The notes beneath the pieces are model-generated. The model was not told the origin of the DNA. It was given only the letters and a program-made list of their open reading frames with translations, and did no database searches. From Nitrosopumilus sp. (GTDB lineage Archaea; Thermoproteota; Nitrososphaeria; Nitrososphaerales; Nitrosopumilaceae): a stretch of DNA of 64,000 bases. Position numbers and translations under genes: made by a program. The DNA lies in NCBI RefSeq assembly GCF_025698945.1, contig NZ_JAILWM010000001.1, positions 124,001-188,000 on the forward strand, written 5' to 3'. Positions 1 to 8,434 of the stretch are shown piece after piece; the first letter of the stretch is position 1, and every line of letters starts with the position of its first letter.

Positions 1-311
1 TCCATGTCTGTATTGTATCCTTTTAGAACTCCGTCCATATTTTTTACTGTGTTGACTGCCCCAATCAAACTACAAGACTCATCAATTTTATCTAGATATT
101 TCATCATTTCAACTTTATGTGGAATTGTAATGTTAAATCCATCTATCTTTATTTTTTTTAATCCTTCAATTCCTTCTGCAAGTTCTCCTACGGGAATTCT
201 ATATGCAATGTAGGAGCTATCCAAATTTAGTTCTCTAAATGCTGCACTGTGAATGTTAGGGGATAATGAGTGATCAATAGGATCTCCAATTACTGCAAAT
301 GATTTTCCCAT
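1..311 (-). CDS. aroE: Shikimate dehydrogenase, N-terminal part (cut by window edge)
   Basis: Reading from an ATG at 311 on the reverse strand, the product begins MGKSFAVIGDPIDHSLSPNI, the typical start of shikimate dehydrogenase. The SLSP substrate-binding serines are present, followed further on by NITIPHK with the catalytic lysine and by GAVNT. The enzyme reduces 3-dehydroshikimate to shikimate with NADPH. Only about 103 residues are inside the window; the Rossmann NADPH domain lies beyond base 1. It is the last visible gene of the reverse-strand shikimate operon, 51 bases after aroD. The family call is firm; the length cannot be judged. Confidence 0.9.
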   Translation of the reverse strand, partial: MGKSFAVIGDPIDHSLSPNIHSAAFRELNLDSSYIAYRIPVGELAEGIEGLKKIKIDGFNITIPHKVEMMKYLDKIDESCSLIGAVNTVKNMDGVLKGYNTDM

Positions 312-362
312 CTTAATTTTTAGAATATTTTGATTGATTTAAACTCTCAACTTTTGGTTTGA

Positions 363-1034
363 TTATTGTTTTAGATTTGTGATTTTTTTAATTTCGTCTA
401 CACTGAATTGTCCTGGTGCTACTGGCTTTCCAAGTGAGACATATGTATATGGACTTCCCAAATATAGGCACAAAATCCTTGATATTCTTCCAAAATCCCC
501 CATGGCAAACGAAATTAGAGTATTATTGCCTTTTTTGCTATACAATTCTAACATTCTCGTTGAATCATTTGGTGACTTTGCAGTACTTACTATTTTTACA
601 AATGATGAGAATTTACTCATTTGATTAATTTTCTTTTTTAGATTTTCTGAACTTGGTGTTTTTTTAAAATCATGCCATGATACAAGTAATTTTGTTTTAG
701 TTGATTTTAGATATTTTGCTAAAGATGGATTTTTTTGTAATGTATTAAACTCTACATCTAGTAAGAATGGATTGTATTCTGCAATTAATTTGAGAATTGC
801 AATTCTTTCAGTTTCATTTCCTGTAAACCTTCCTCCCTCATTTTTTGGACGTAATGTGCAAACAGATTTTTTAAGATCTTTTTTTATCATCTTGATTGTT
901 TCAGGAATTTTTTCAGGATTTAGAAAATCAAATCTTATTTCAGCATAATCTGATTTTTTTAAAGCAATTTTTAATGTCTGTGCTACTTTTTTTGGTGTTT
1001 TTTCTGCAATTGAAACACATGTTTTGTATTTCAT
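363..1034 (-). CDS. aroD: 3-dehydroquinate dehydratase, type I
   Basis: A 223-residue protein matching the size of archaeal type I dehydroquinases. It dehydrates 3-dehydroquinate to 3-dehydroshikimate through a Schiff base. The expected features are visible: EIRFDF near residue 32, the catalytic histidine in SWHDF (H121) and the Schiff-base lysine in FVKIVS (K147), with a GRISR segment and a C-terminal PGQ loop. It lies one base downstream of the 3-dehydroquinate synthase gene, so the two are almost certainly co-transcribed. The start ATG at 1034 fits the usual N-terminus. Confidence 0.93.
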   Translation of the reverse strand: MKYKTCVSIAEKTPKKVAQTLKIALKKSDYAEIRFDFLNPEKIPETIKMIKKDLKKSVCTLRPKNEGGRFTGNETERIAILKLIAEYNPFLLDVEFNTLQKNPSLAKYLKSTKTKLLVSWHDFKKTPSSENLKKKINQMSKFSSFVKIVSTAKSPNDSTRMLELYSKKGNNTLISFAMGDFGRISRILCLYLGSPYTYVSLGKPVAPGQFSVDEIKKITNLKQ

Positions 1035-1035
1035 C

Positions 1036-2097
1036 TTATTTTTCTAATATGTACTCGTCTGAAACTTCCATACCAAAATGTCTTCCAGTTGCAGGTTTAG
1101 AATGAACCATTACTGTATCTCCTTTTTTTAGATGTGTTATTGACACTAGTTGGCCATTTGGTTTTACAAAGCGTATTGTTTCGGCATCCTGTGCAATAAT
1201 TCCGCCAATCTCTCCTCCTGCTGATGCTTTAATCATTAGCATTGGTCTTCTTTCTATCTTTGATCTTCCTACTGTGGCCCTTCTTGCTTTTCCTTTAGAG
1301 TTTAGAATCAATACTTCTGAACCTGTCTCAACTTCTGATAGATAGTTTGTAGTTCCATCAGGTGATAGAGTGTAGCAATGTACAGCTCCTGCATTTACTC
1401 TAAATGGTCTTGGTGATGTAAAAGATGAGCCAACTGATTCATTATGGACTAAAAACAAAAAGTTTGATCTGCTACCAATTAACATTCCTTCTCCTTTGTG
1501 AAGCATTGATGCTGTATCTACACAAACTCTTTCTCCATCCCCAACTTCTTTAATTTCAATAATTTTAGCTGGCATCATTTCAAAACTCCGAGTGCCTAAA
1601 TACACCATTGCCTCCCTTACTTCGTTAATTGATGATGTGCTGAAAATTACTCCATCTACCCCTACTTCTAAAATTGAAAACATTTTTCTTACTTCCTCAG
1701 GGGTTCTTGCAATTGCAAAAATTTTGGTATGGATTTTGTGAAGTTTTGCAATAATGTTTTCAAGTGGAATAATTTTCCAATCCTTTACTTCTACTATTAC
1801 AAAGTCTAATCCTTTCTTTGCAATAGCTAGGGTATTTTCAATATCTGCATTAGATAAAACTTGAAATTTCTTTCCTATTTTTTTGCCCTTTGGTTTTGTA
1901 GACCCTTCTTTTTCTAAAACAACATAATTTGCTGAGCTTGAAGGATACACTGTTTGCATTTTTGTCTTTTTCTTGCCTAATTTCTTTGGGTCAAGATATA
2001 TTGTTTTGATTCCTTCTGCCTCCAACTGTGGTATGAATTTAGATAATTGTGCTTGTGATACTTTGGGCGATATTATTAGTTCTCTAGTTTTACTCAA
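1036..2097 (-). CDS. aroB': 3-dehydroquinate synthase II (archaeal type)
   Basis: A 353-residue protein of the archaeal AroB' family, unrelated to bacterial AroB. It performs NAD-dependent oxidative deamination and cyclisation of 2-amino-3,7-dideoxy-D-threo-hept-6-ulosonate to 3-dehydroquinate. The conserved C-terminal half is clear: VDTASMLHKGEGMLIGS, PRPFRVNAGAVH and the GRSKIERRPM segment. The start overlaps the end of the aldolase gene by 8 bases (ATG at 2097; the upstream stop ends at 2090), which suggests translational coupling. The N-terminal third is lysine-rich and less conserved, as is usual. Confidence 0.93.
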   Translation of the reverse strand: MSKTRELIISPKVSQAQLSKFIPQLEAEGIKTIYLDPKKLGKKKTKMQTVYPSSSANYVVLEKEGSTKPKGKKIGKKFQVLSNADIENTLAIAKKGLDFVIVEVKDWKIIPLENIIAKLHKIHTKIFAIARTPEEVRKMFSILEVGVDGVIFSTSSINEVREAMVYLGTRSFEMMPAKIIEIKEVGDGERVCVDTASMLHKGEGMLIGSRSNFLFLVHNESVGSSFTSPRPFRVNAGAVHCYTLSPDGTTNYLSEVETGSEVLILNSKGKARRATVGRSKIERRPMLMIKASAGGEIGGIIAQDAETIRFVKPNGQLVSITHLKKGDTVMVHSKPATGRHFGMEVSDEYILEK

Positions 2098-2872
2098 TTT
2101 TTTTCAGTGCTTCCTTTGCTGTACCTTTTCTGAAAATTATTTCAGCTAACGCTTCTACCATTTTTTCAGGCGATTTGTGAGCAAAGATGTTTCTGCCATA
2201 TGTAACCCCTTTGGCACCTGCTGTCATGGCATCTTCTGTCATTTGAAGAATGTCTAAATCTGTTTTTGCTTTAGGGCCTCCTGCAATTACAATTGGAACT
2301 GGTGTGCTCTTTACAATCTTTGCAAATGAATCAATATCGCCAGTGTAAAGTGTTTTAACAATGTCTGCACCGCATTCTGCACCAATTCTTGCAACATGAC
2401 CGACAATTTCTGGATCATGTGGGTTCTTGATGTTCTCTCCTCTAGGATACATCATTGCTAAAAGTGGCATTCCCCACTTGTGACATTGATCTGCAGTCAT
2501 TCCTAGTTGTTCTAGCATTTCTGGTTCTTCTTTTCCCCCAATGTTAATGTGCAATGAAACTCCATCTGCTCCCATTGCTACAGCTTCTTTGACTGTACCT
2601 GTGAGCATTTTTCGGTTGGGTGATAATGATAATGATGTGCTACTTGAAAAATGAACTAAAATTCCAATCTTTGTTGGTTTAGGTAATACTTTGAGAATTC
2701 CTTTGTTAATGATAACACTGGTTAATCCATGACCTTCACATTTGTAAATAATATCTGCAGGATTTTCAAGCCCTTCAATAGGACCATTTGAAATTCCATG
2801 ATCCATTGGAATACATAACATTCTTCCTTTTCTGAGAATTCGATTAAGTCTAATTTGATTGCCAGATACCAT
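2090..2872 (-). CDS. 2-amino-3,7-dideoxy-D-threo-hept-6-ulosonate synthase
   Basis: A 260-residue class I aldolase of the archaeal AroA' (ADH synthase) family. It makes the first committed precursor of the archaeal shikimate route, replacing DAHP synthase. Residues corresponding to the active site of the family can be seen: Asp24 in IPMDHG, Tyr142 in MYPRG and the Schiff-base lysine Lys173 in IVKTLYTGD, plus the phosphate-binding IAGGPK loop. It is the first gene of the reverse-strand operon that continues into DHQ synthase II, aroD and aroE. Paralogous fructose-bisphosphate aldolases look similar, but this operon settles the role. Confidence 0.92.
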   Translation of the reverse strand: MVSGNQIRLNRILRKGRMLCIPMDHGISNGPIEGLENPADIIYKCEGHGLTSVIINKGILKVLPKPTKIGILVHFSSSTSLSLSPNRKMLTGTVKEAVAMGADGVSLHINIGGKEEPEMLEQLGMTADQCHKWGMPLLAMMYPRGENIKNPHDPEIVGHVARIGAECGADIVKTLYTGDIDSFAKIVKSTPVPIVIAGGPKAKTDLDILQMTEDAMTAGAKGVTYGRNIFAHKSPEKMVEALAEIIFRKGTAKEALKKIE

Positions 2873-3028
2873 GAGATGATCTGATTTTTGTGCCCTACTT
2901 AAAAATAACGTGAATCTTTGAACCCAAACTAGTTAGTTATTGAGCCCAAACCATTCATTTGGATTAACACTTTTTTGTTTGTAATTCCTATCAAGGATTA
3001 AATAGAAATTATAAAAGATGAATAGCAA

Positions 3029-4147
3029 TTGAGTCAGACTACTGAACAAATTCAAAAAAGTGACATTAAAGATATTTTAGAAAATTCTCTTAATGGACGA
3101 CGCCCTAGTCCTGAAGACTGTATGCGATTGTTAGAATCTGATGATGTTCATTTAATGGGACTTGTTTCAGGTCATCTTGCTAGAAAACAGTTTGGAAAAA
3201 AGGCCTCTTTTGTAAATAATATAATTTTGAATTATACCAATGTCTGTATTACTGATTGTAAGTTTTGTGCATTTTATCGATCCCCTGGATCTGAAGATGC
3301 TTATACTTTAACTCTTGACCAAATTGAATCAAGAGTAAAAACATCTTGGGATATGTTTAAGATTCGTCAAGTTTTGATTCAAGGTGGACATAATCCAAAT
3401 TTGAAAATCGAATATTATGAAGATGCTTTCAAAATGATTCGAGAAAAATTCCCAAAGGTTGGAGTTCATGGATTATCTACTTCTGAAATTGATATGATAG
3501 CACGAGTTGAAAAATCCTCTACACTAGAAATTTTATCTAGATTAAAGGATGCAGGTTTGCAATCCATTCCAGGAGCTGGGGCTGAAATATTAGTTGATTC
3601 TGTAAAAGATATTATCAGTCCAAAGAAAATCTCCAGCGCTGATTGGATACGAATTATGGATGAAGCTCATTCACTTGGAATTCCAGGTTCTGCTACAATG
3701 ATGTATGGTCATGTTGAAAATAAACAAGATATTGTTGATCATTTTTTCAAAATTGTAAAACTACAAGAGAAAACTAAAGGCTTCATGGCATTTATCCCTT
3801 GGAATTTTGAACCAAATAATACACTGATGCATGAAGAAGGTATTGTTGAATATGGTACTGGAGGAATTCAACTCTTAAAGATGATTGCAATTTCTAGACT
3901 TGTTTTAGATGGATTAATTCCACATATTCAATCTTCATGGCTTACAAATGGTGTGGGTATGGCACAACTGGCACTGCAATATGGTGCTGATGATTTCGGT
4001 GGTACTCTTATTGGAGAAGAAGTTGTATCTTGTACTGGTGCACGCTCTACTGAATTAACAGACAAAATAATTATTGATGCAATACATCAAATTGGATATC
4101 AAGTTGAAGAGAGAGATAATTTCTACAATCCAGTTACTTTATCATAA
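3029..4147 (+). CDS. MqnC/CofH-like radical SAM enzyme
   Basis: A 372-residue radical SAM protein with the cluster motif at Cys73, Cys77 and Cys80 (CITDCKFC, CX3CX2C). It aligns by eye with the dehypoxanthine futalosine cyclase (MqnC) / CofH group: GVHGLSTSEI, GAGAEIL, MMYGHVE, FIPWNFEPNNT and ADDFGGTLIGE. The FEPNNT motif fits MqnC-like enzymes better than FO synthase, and true CofG and CofH genes are present near 36-38 kb. MqnC cyclises dehypoxanthine futalosine in menaquinone synthesis. The start is a TTG at 3029. The gene converges with the UbiD gene with a 6-base overlap. Confidence 0.75.
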   Translation: MSQTTEQIQKSDIKDILENSLNGRRPSPEDCMRLLESDDVHLMGLVSGHLARKQFGKKASFVNNIILNYTNVCITDCKFCAFYRSPGSEDAYTLTLDQIESRVKTSWDMFKIRQVLIQGGHNPNLKIEYYEDAFKMIREKFPKVGVHGLSTSEIDMIARVEKSSTLEILSRLKDAGLQSIPGAGAEILVDSVKDIISPKKISSADWIRIMDEAHSLGIPGSATMMYGHVENKQDIVDHFFKIVKLQEKTKGFMAFIPWNFEPNNTLMHEEGIVEYGTGGIQLLKMIAISRLVLDGLIPHIQSSWLTNGVGMAQLALQYGADDFGGTLIGEEVVSCTGARSTELTDKIIIDAIHQIGYQVEERDNFYNPVTLS

Positions 4148-5584
4148 ATTATAATCCGACCATTTAGCATTAACTAGTTCTTTTGTTTTATCATCAACTT
4201 TTACTTGTTGTTGAATTTCTCTATCATATCCTTCTTCTTTTGTTTTTTGTGTTGCATCAATTCCCATCTTTGACCCTAAATTTACCAGCGGTGATGCAGG
4301 ATCCAATGTATCTGTTGGTGTGTTATTGATGATGACTGTGTCTCTTGCAGCATCAGCTCTTGTTGTAATGGCCCATATTACATCATTAATATCATGAACA
4401 TTGATGTCTTCATCTACTACTACCAAAGTCTTTGTAAGAGAAAGTTGTCCCATCCCCCATAATCCCATCATTACTTTTTTTGCTTGACCTGGATATCTCT
4501 TTTTTATTGAAACTATTGCAAATCCTTGGAACCATCCTGCAGGTGGCATACTAAAGTCAATTACTTCTGGATGGAACATTCGAATCAATGGCAAAAATGA
4601 TCTTTCGATAACTTTACCAATATAAGCATCCTCCAAAATCGGCTTCCCTACAACTGTTGTGACATAGATTGGATCTTTTCTTCTCATAATTCCTGTTAGT
4701 GTAAATGTTGGATATGGTTCAACAGGTGTATAGTATCCTGTATGATCTCCAAATGGTCCTTCATCTCTAATGTCTGAAGGATCTACGTATCCTTCTAATA
4801 CAATCTCTGCATTTGCTGGGACATCCAAATCAATTGTTTTACATTTGACAGTCTTGATTCCTTCTTTTCTTGTGATTCCTGCAAACAAGTATTTGTCTAA
4901 TCCTTCTGGAACTGGAGCAATTGATGAAAACACAGTTGCGGGTTCTCCGCCAATAATTATTGCAGCTGGAATTTTTTCTCCTTTGTCTTTAGAAATATCT
5001 CCGTGGTGAGCTCCCCTCTTATGTTTTTGCCAATGCATTAATGCATGAGTTTTGTCTATTATCTGCATTCTGTATACTCCAAGATTTCTAACTCCTGTCT
5101 CAGGATGTCTGGTTGCAACCAATCCCAGTGTGATGAATCGTCCCGCATCATTTGGCCAAGATTTTAGAATTGGTAAATCATCAAATGATGCATTAGTTGA
5201 TGTCACTTCAGTAACTGGTCCACTTGATTCTGATTTAGGAAATGATGCTGTCATCTTTGATAGTTCTGGTAATTTTTTTATTTTATTGAGAAAGCCTGAT
5301 GGAATATCCATCTTTGTCATGTCTACTATTCTTTGACCAATTTCAGTAAAGTCTGTCATTTCAAGTCCAATCTCTAATCTTCTCATTGAACCAAATGCAT
5401 TTCCTAAAACTGGCATTTTGTATCCTTTTACATTTTCAAAAAGAATTGCAGAGCCATTTGCGTACATTTCTCTTCTTAAAATTTCTGCAATTTCTAAATC
5501 CGAATCTACTTCTATTTTTACTCGTTTTAGTTCTCCATTTTTTTCTAATTCTTTAACAAATTCATGAATATCTTCTATTGGCAC
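4142..5584 (-). CDS. UbiD-family decarboxylase
   Basis: A 480-residue UbiD-type decarboxylase, full length for the family. UbiD enzymes use prenylated FMN to decarboxylate aromatic or unsaturated acids. Visible landmarks include GNLGVYRMQ-like text at about 165 (RNLGVYRMQ), the KHKRGAHHGD cofactor region, DEGPFGDHTGYY at about 275 and the late DIxxPxDxxxxxS-like segment. Its 3' end overlaps the end of the convergent MqnC-like gene. In menaquinone pathways a UbiD homologue acts as the decarboxylase, so this one is a candidate for that step, but UbiD substrates cannot be read from sequence. Confidence 0.85.
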   Translation of the reverse strand: MPIEDIHEFVKELEKNGELKRVKIEVDSDLEIAEILRREMYANGSAILFENVKGYKMPVLGNAFGSMRRLEIGLEMTDFTEIGQRIVDMTKMDIPSGFLNKIKKLPELSKMTASFPKSESSGPVTEVTSTNASFDDLPILKSWPNDAGRFITLGLVATRHPETGVRNLGVYRMQIIDKTHALMHWQKHKRGAHHGDISKDKGEKIPAAIIIGGEPATVFSSIAPVPEGLDKYLFAGITRKEGIKTVKCKTIDLDVPANAEIVLEGYVDPSDIRDEGPFGDHTGYYTPVEPYPTFTLTGIMRRKDPIYVTTVVGKPILEDAYIGKVIERSFLPLIRMFHPEVIDFSMPPAGWFQGFAIVSIKKRYPGQAKKVMMGLWGMGQLSLTKTLVVVDEDINVHDINDVIWAITTRADAARDTVIINNTPTDTLDPASPLVNLGSKMGIDATQKTKEEGYDREIQQQVKVDDKTKELVNAKWSDYNL

Positions 5585-5697
5585 GTACCTTCTGAAGTTA
5601 AATCTAGTATAAGCTTAACTAGATTTACGTAATAGCGGATAATCTTAAAACTCTCTTGACAAATGCATTTTAATTCTCATTAATAGGACATTCAGTA

Positions 5698-5928
5698 TTG
5701 GCAGATGACAAATGTGCAGTATGTAAAGGAAATGGAACTATAGAATTATTGGGTTCAGAGTGTCCTTTTTGCAATGGCACTGGTGAGCCAAACAAACCTG
5801 CCAAAGCATATCTTGATTCTCATATTTGTCAATGTATCTTCCTTGACAGAAAAAGATGTCCATTATGTGGAAAAAGATGTCATCATGATACGCCAAACAA
5901 ACCAAAAATCTTACTTAGTCCTGAATAA
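5698..5928 (+). CDS. Small cysteine-rich zinc-finger protein
   Basis: A 76-residue protein starting from TTG at 5698. It carries two DnaJ-type CxxCxGxG-like units (CAVCKGNG and CPFCNGTG) followed by CQC and CPLCGKRCHH, giving about ten cysteines and several histidines that could bind two or more zinc ions. No catalytic domain is visible. DnaJ-like fingers often mediate protein contacts, but no partner is indicated here. It converges with the reverse-strand gene at 5930. Confidence 0.7.
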   Translation: MADDKCAVCKGNGTIELLGSECPFCNGTGEPNKPAKAYLDSHICQCIFLDRKRCPLCGKRCHHDTPNKPKILLSPE

Positions 5929-5929
5929 T

Positions 5930-6304
5930 CTACATTGGTGGAAGTTCTGTTTTTTTGTCGTGTCCACCGGAACCAAATTTACAGTAAAAACACAACTCTG
6001 ATTCCATGTACTTTAATTGTTCAACTTGAATGGCCCCAAGCTTAAGTGCAATCTTTGTTAAAATTTTGTACTTTAGAGGCATTGCAGGAATTACTTCATC
6101 CATGTAGACTCTATAATGATCGGGGCAAAATTTTAGGGTCACCTTTGATGGTTCTTTTCCTTTTTCATTTACTTGCTTTGTAAAATTGATCTGCTCTCTG
6201 ATGTATTCGTGTTTTGGACATGGACAATCTTTGCCTCCTGGATGCTTGTATGCTGGAGTATTTTTCCAATCAAATTCGGGATATTCCTTTTCAAAGTCAT
6301 CCAT
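5930..6304 (-). CDS. Conserved-looking hypothetical protein with possible metal site
   Basis: A 124-residue soluble protein that I do not recognise. It has CPCPKH near residue 27, CPDHY near 80 and CFYC near 105, so one structural zinc site is plausible. Charged residues are well distributed and there is no membrane segment or signal. It stops one base after the zinc-finger gene on the other strand and is divergent from the repeat-protein gene at 6402, whose promoter lies in the 97-base gap. Function unknown. Confidence 0.6.
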   Translation of the reverse strand: MDDFEKEYPEFDWKNTPAYKHPGGKDCPCPKHEYIREQINFTKQVNEKGKEPSKVTLKFCPDHYRVYMDEVIPAMPLKYKILTKIALKLGAIQVEQLKYMESELCFYCKFGSGGHDKKTELPPM

Positions 6305-6401
6305 GACAGCATTAGGTCTTCAGAGCATATAAAACTTGATCAAGTTTAGTTGTGGTATTCAACCCAAATGTACATAAACCCCAGATTGCTCATGCAAAAC
6401 A

Positions 6402-7076
6402 ATGGCAGCTGCTAAAAAGCAAACTAAACAAGATCTTGAAAAAAAGATTACCGAATTAGAAGCAAAACTAAATCAACTTTCTACTCAGCTAGAGTCAAAA
6501 CCAAAGGAAGCTCCTAAACCACAGGAAACACCAAAACCAGCTGAAGTAAAACCAGCAGAAACTAAACCTGCACCAAAACCAGCTGAACGACCTGCTGCAA
6601 CAACAAAACCTAAAGGTACTTTGCCAAAGGGATTTGAAACTAAACCAGCAGAAGCTCCTAAACCAAAGGAAGCACCAAAACCAGCTGATAGCAAATCACA
6701 GCCTCCAACAACATTCCAAGCAGCATTAGAGGAAGCATACCAAAACGCTGCAATGACTGATTTTCATCAGTACCGAGCAAAGGTAACAGGCTATTCTCCA
6801 GCTCCTAACAGATACTTTGTTAGAAGATATGCTCCAGTCGGAAAAGTTCCTACAACAAATTGGAATGATCAAAAAGTAAAGGTAACTGGTTATACACAAC
6901 CATCAAACCAATACTTTGCAACAAGAGCAAGACTTGCATATCATCCAGCTGATAAGACATTTGGAAGTTTTAGTGGAACTAACATGAGTGTTGACGGACT
7001 CGCTTTAGAAACAAAACAAGCTCCAACACCAGAACCACCAAAACCAAAAAGAGGCACTCTTCCAAAAGGTTTCTAA
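6402..7076 (+). CDS. Pro/Ala/Lys-rich repeat protein, paralogue A
   Basis: A 224-residue protein. Residues 1-30 form a charged coiled coil (KKITELEAKLNQLSTQLES). Residues 31-105 are low-complexity KPAE/PKPAE spacer holding one GTLPKGF motif. Residues about 105-195 are a compact region with two copies of K-V-T-G-Y-x-x-P-x-N-x-Y-F. The extreme C-terminus is again GTLPKGF. No signal peptide or membrane segment. A 265-base stretch is identical to the paralogue at 7477. The architecture suggests a structural or scaffold protein with a coiled-coil oligomeriser, flexible linker and folded module. I do not recognise a family. Confidence 0.75.
   Translation: MAAAKKQTKQDLEKKITELEAKLNQLSTQLESKPKEAPKPQETPKPAEVKPAETKPAPKPAERPAATTKPKGTLPKGFETKPAEAPKPKEAPKPADSKSQPPTTFQAALEEAYQNAAMTDFHQYRAKVTGYSPAPNRYFVRRYAPVGKVPTTNWNDQKVKVTGYTQPSNQYFATRARLAYHPADKTFGSFSGTNMSVDGLALETKQAPTPEPPKPKRGTLPKGF
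6723..6987 (+). repeat. 265-bp perfect duplicate, copy 1 (within paralogue A)
   Basis: Every base from 6723 to 6987 is identical to 7774-8038, a fixed offset of 1051 bases. It begins at GCATTAGAGG and ends inside the codon after AACATG. It covers the folded module with the two KVTGY units. The flanking sequence diverges at once. Confidence 0.97.
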
Positions 7077-7143
7077 TTCAATAACATCTTTTATTTTCTA
7101 TTTTTAAAAGTAATATTCTTGTTTGTTCATATCTGTTTTGTAA

Positions 7144-7335
7144 ATGTCTCCAAAAATAAAATGCCCCAATTGCCAACAAAATGAATGGCTTGAAAATTCT
7201 GAATTGAATTATTTACCACAAGTTCATAAATTAAAAGATGGAAAATATGTGGCAGATACTGATAATGGGATTCATGTAAAATTATGGAGATGCAATAATT
7301 GTATGTATGTTATGCAATTTTGGGAACCTGATTGA
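7144..7335 (+). CDS. Small zinc-ribbon-like protein
   Basis: A 63-residue protein with CPNC near residue 8 and CNNC near residue 50, the spacing of a simple zinc ribbon with a long central insert. The acidic C-terminus ends WEPD. It starts at an ATG at 7144 and sits between the two repeat-protein paralogues on the same strand, with 67 bases upstream and 141 downstream. No enzymatic motif is visible, so the function is unknown. Confidence 0.65.
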   Translation: MSPKIKCPNCQQNEWLENSELNYLPQVHKLKDGKYVADTDNGIHVKLWRCNNCMYVMQFWEPD

Positions 7336-7476
7336 GTTGTTAACCTCATTCAGATCTGATTAATTTTTAAAAATTGTGAATTTTTTTCAATTTATTCCTA
7401 TTTTTTTATTATTTTATTAGCAAAAAATACGGACTGATCAAAATGTAAATAAACAATGCATTATTTACTTTAAGAA

Positions 7477-8406
7477 ATGGCAGCAAAGCGAAAAGCAAGT
7501 ACAAAAAAAGATCTTGAAGAAAAAATCGCTGAACTTGAGGCAAAACTAACTAAATTATCAACACAACTTGAAGCAAAGCCAGCTCCAAAACCAGCAGAAA
7601 CAAAACCTGCTGAACCAAAGCCAGCTCCAAAACCAGCAGAAACAAAACCTGCTGAACCAAAGCCAGCTCCAAAACCAGCAGAAACAAAACCAGCAGAAAC
7701 AAAACCTGCTGAACCAAAGCCAGCTCCAAAACCAGCAGAAACTGCTCCACCAGCTCCAGTAAGTTTTCAGGATGCATTAGAGGAAGCATACCAAAACGCT
7801 GCAATGACTGATTTTCATCAGTACCGAGCAAAGGTAACAGGCTATTCTCCAGCTCCTAACAGATACTTTGTTAGAAGATATGCTCCAGTCGGAAAAGTTC
7901 CTACAACAAATTGGAATGATCAAAAAGTAAAGGTAACTGGTTATACACAACCATCAAACCAATACTTTGCAACAAGAGCAAGACTTGCATATCATCCAGC
8001 TGATAAGACATTTGGAAGTTTTAGTGGAACTAACATGAATGTTGATGGTGTAGTTTTACAATCACAAAAAGCAACACCACCAGAACCACCAAAACCTGCA
8101 AAGGGCACACTTCCAAAGGGTATGGGACAAACACAAACACAACAAGCTCCACCACCACAACAATCATCTTCTAGTGGAAGTGAAGGAAAGTCAAGAAAAG
8201 AACAACTTGAAGAATATGAAAAAGATTACTTGCAAAGAATAGAACAAGATAGAATAGAACAAGAAAAGGCTTATCAAAAAGCTGTTGAATCTGAAGCAAA
8301 AACTAGATCTTCTCAAACACGTGGTACTTTACCAAAAGGTTTTGAACCAAAACCAGAACCTGAAGCACCCAAGGCTTCTAGAGGAACTCTTCCAAAAGGC
8401 TTCTAA
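7477..8406 (+). CDS. Pro/Ala/Lys-rich repeat protein, paralogue B
   Basis: A 309-residue paralogue of the protein at 6402, in the same order: coiled coil (residues 10-30), PKPAE linker encoded by near-perfect 42-base tandem repeats, the folded module with two KVTGY units (identical DNA to paralogue A), then an added C-terminal part. That part has a Gln/Ser/Pro patch, a highly charged helix (about 245-275) and three GTLPKG motifs, the last forming the C-terminus. It is soluble, with no signal peptide. Function unknown; oligomeric scaffold is a guess. Confidence 0.75.
   Translation: MAAKRKASTKKDLEEKIAELEAKLTKLSTQLEAKPAPKPAETKPAEPKPAPKPAETKPAEPKPAPKPAETKPAETKPAEPKPAPKPAETAPPAPVSFQDALEEAYQNAAMTDFHQYRAKVTGYSPAPNRYFVRRYAPVGKVPTTNWNDQKVKVTGYTQPSNQYFATRARLAYHPADKTFGSFSGTNMNVDGVVLQSQKATPPEPPKPAKGTLPKGMGQTQTQQAPPPQQSSSSGSEGKSRKEQLEEYEKDYLQRIEQDRIEQEKAYQKAVESEAKTRSSQTRGTLPKGFEPKPEPEAPKASRGTLPKGF
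7579..7719 (+). repeat. 42-bp in-frame tandem repeat in paralogue B
   Basis: Units at 7579-7620 and 7621-7662 are identical 42-mers encoding PAPKPAETKPAEPK. A third unit at 7663-7719 has a 15-base internal insertion (one extra PAETK), and a partial fourth follows. Such perfect repeats point to recent slippage or unequal crossing-over and to length polymorphism between strains. Confidence 0.95.
7774..8038 (+). repeat. 265-bp perfect duplicate, copy 2 (within paralogue B)
   Basis: Second copy of the block at 6723-6987, with no mismatch by base-by-base reading, including synonymous third positions. The surrounding linkers of the two genes differ, so the identity is confined to the module. Confidence 0.97.
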
Positions 8407-8434
8407 GTTCTACAACTCTTCTTTTTACTTTATT

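Noticed and set aside
7579-7719. Possible CRISPR array from the regular repeats
   Set aside because: The repeats are in-frame, contiguous and coding without unique spacers.
7550-7831. Leu-rich antisense frames over the PKPAE repeats
   Set aside because: They are translations of the repeats in wrong frames, with strongly biased composition and no start context.
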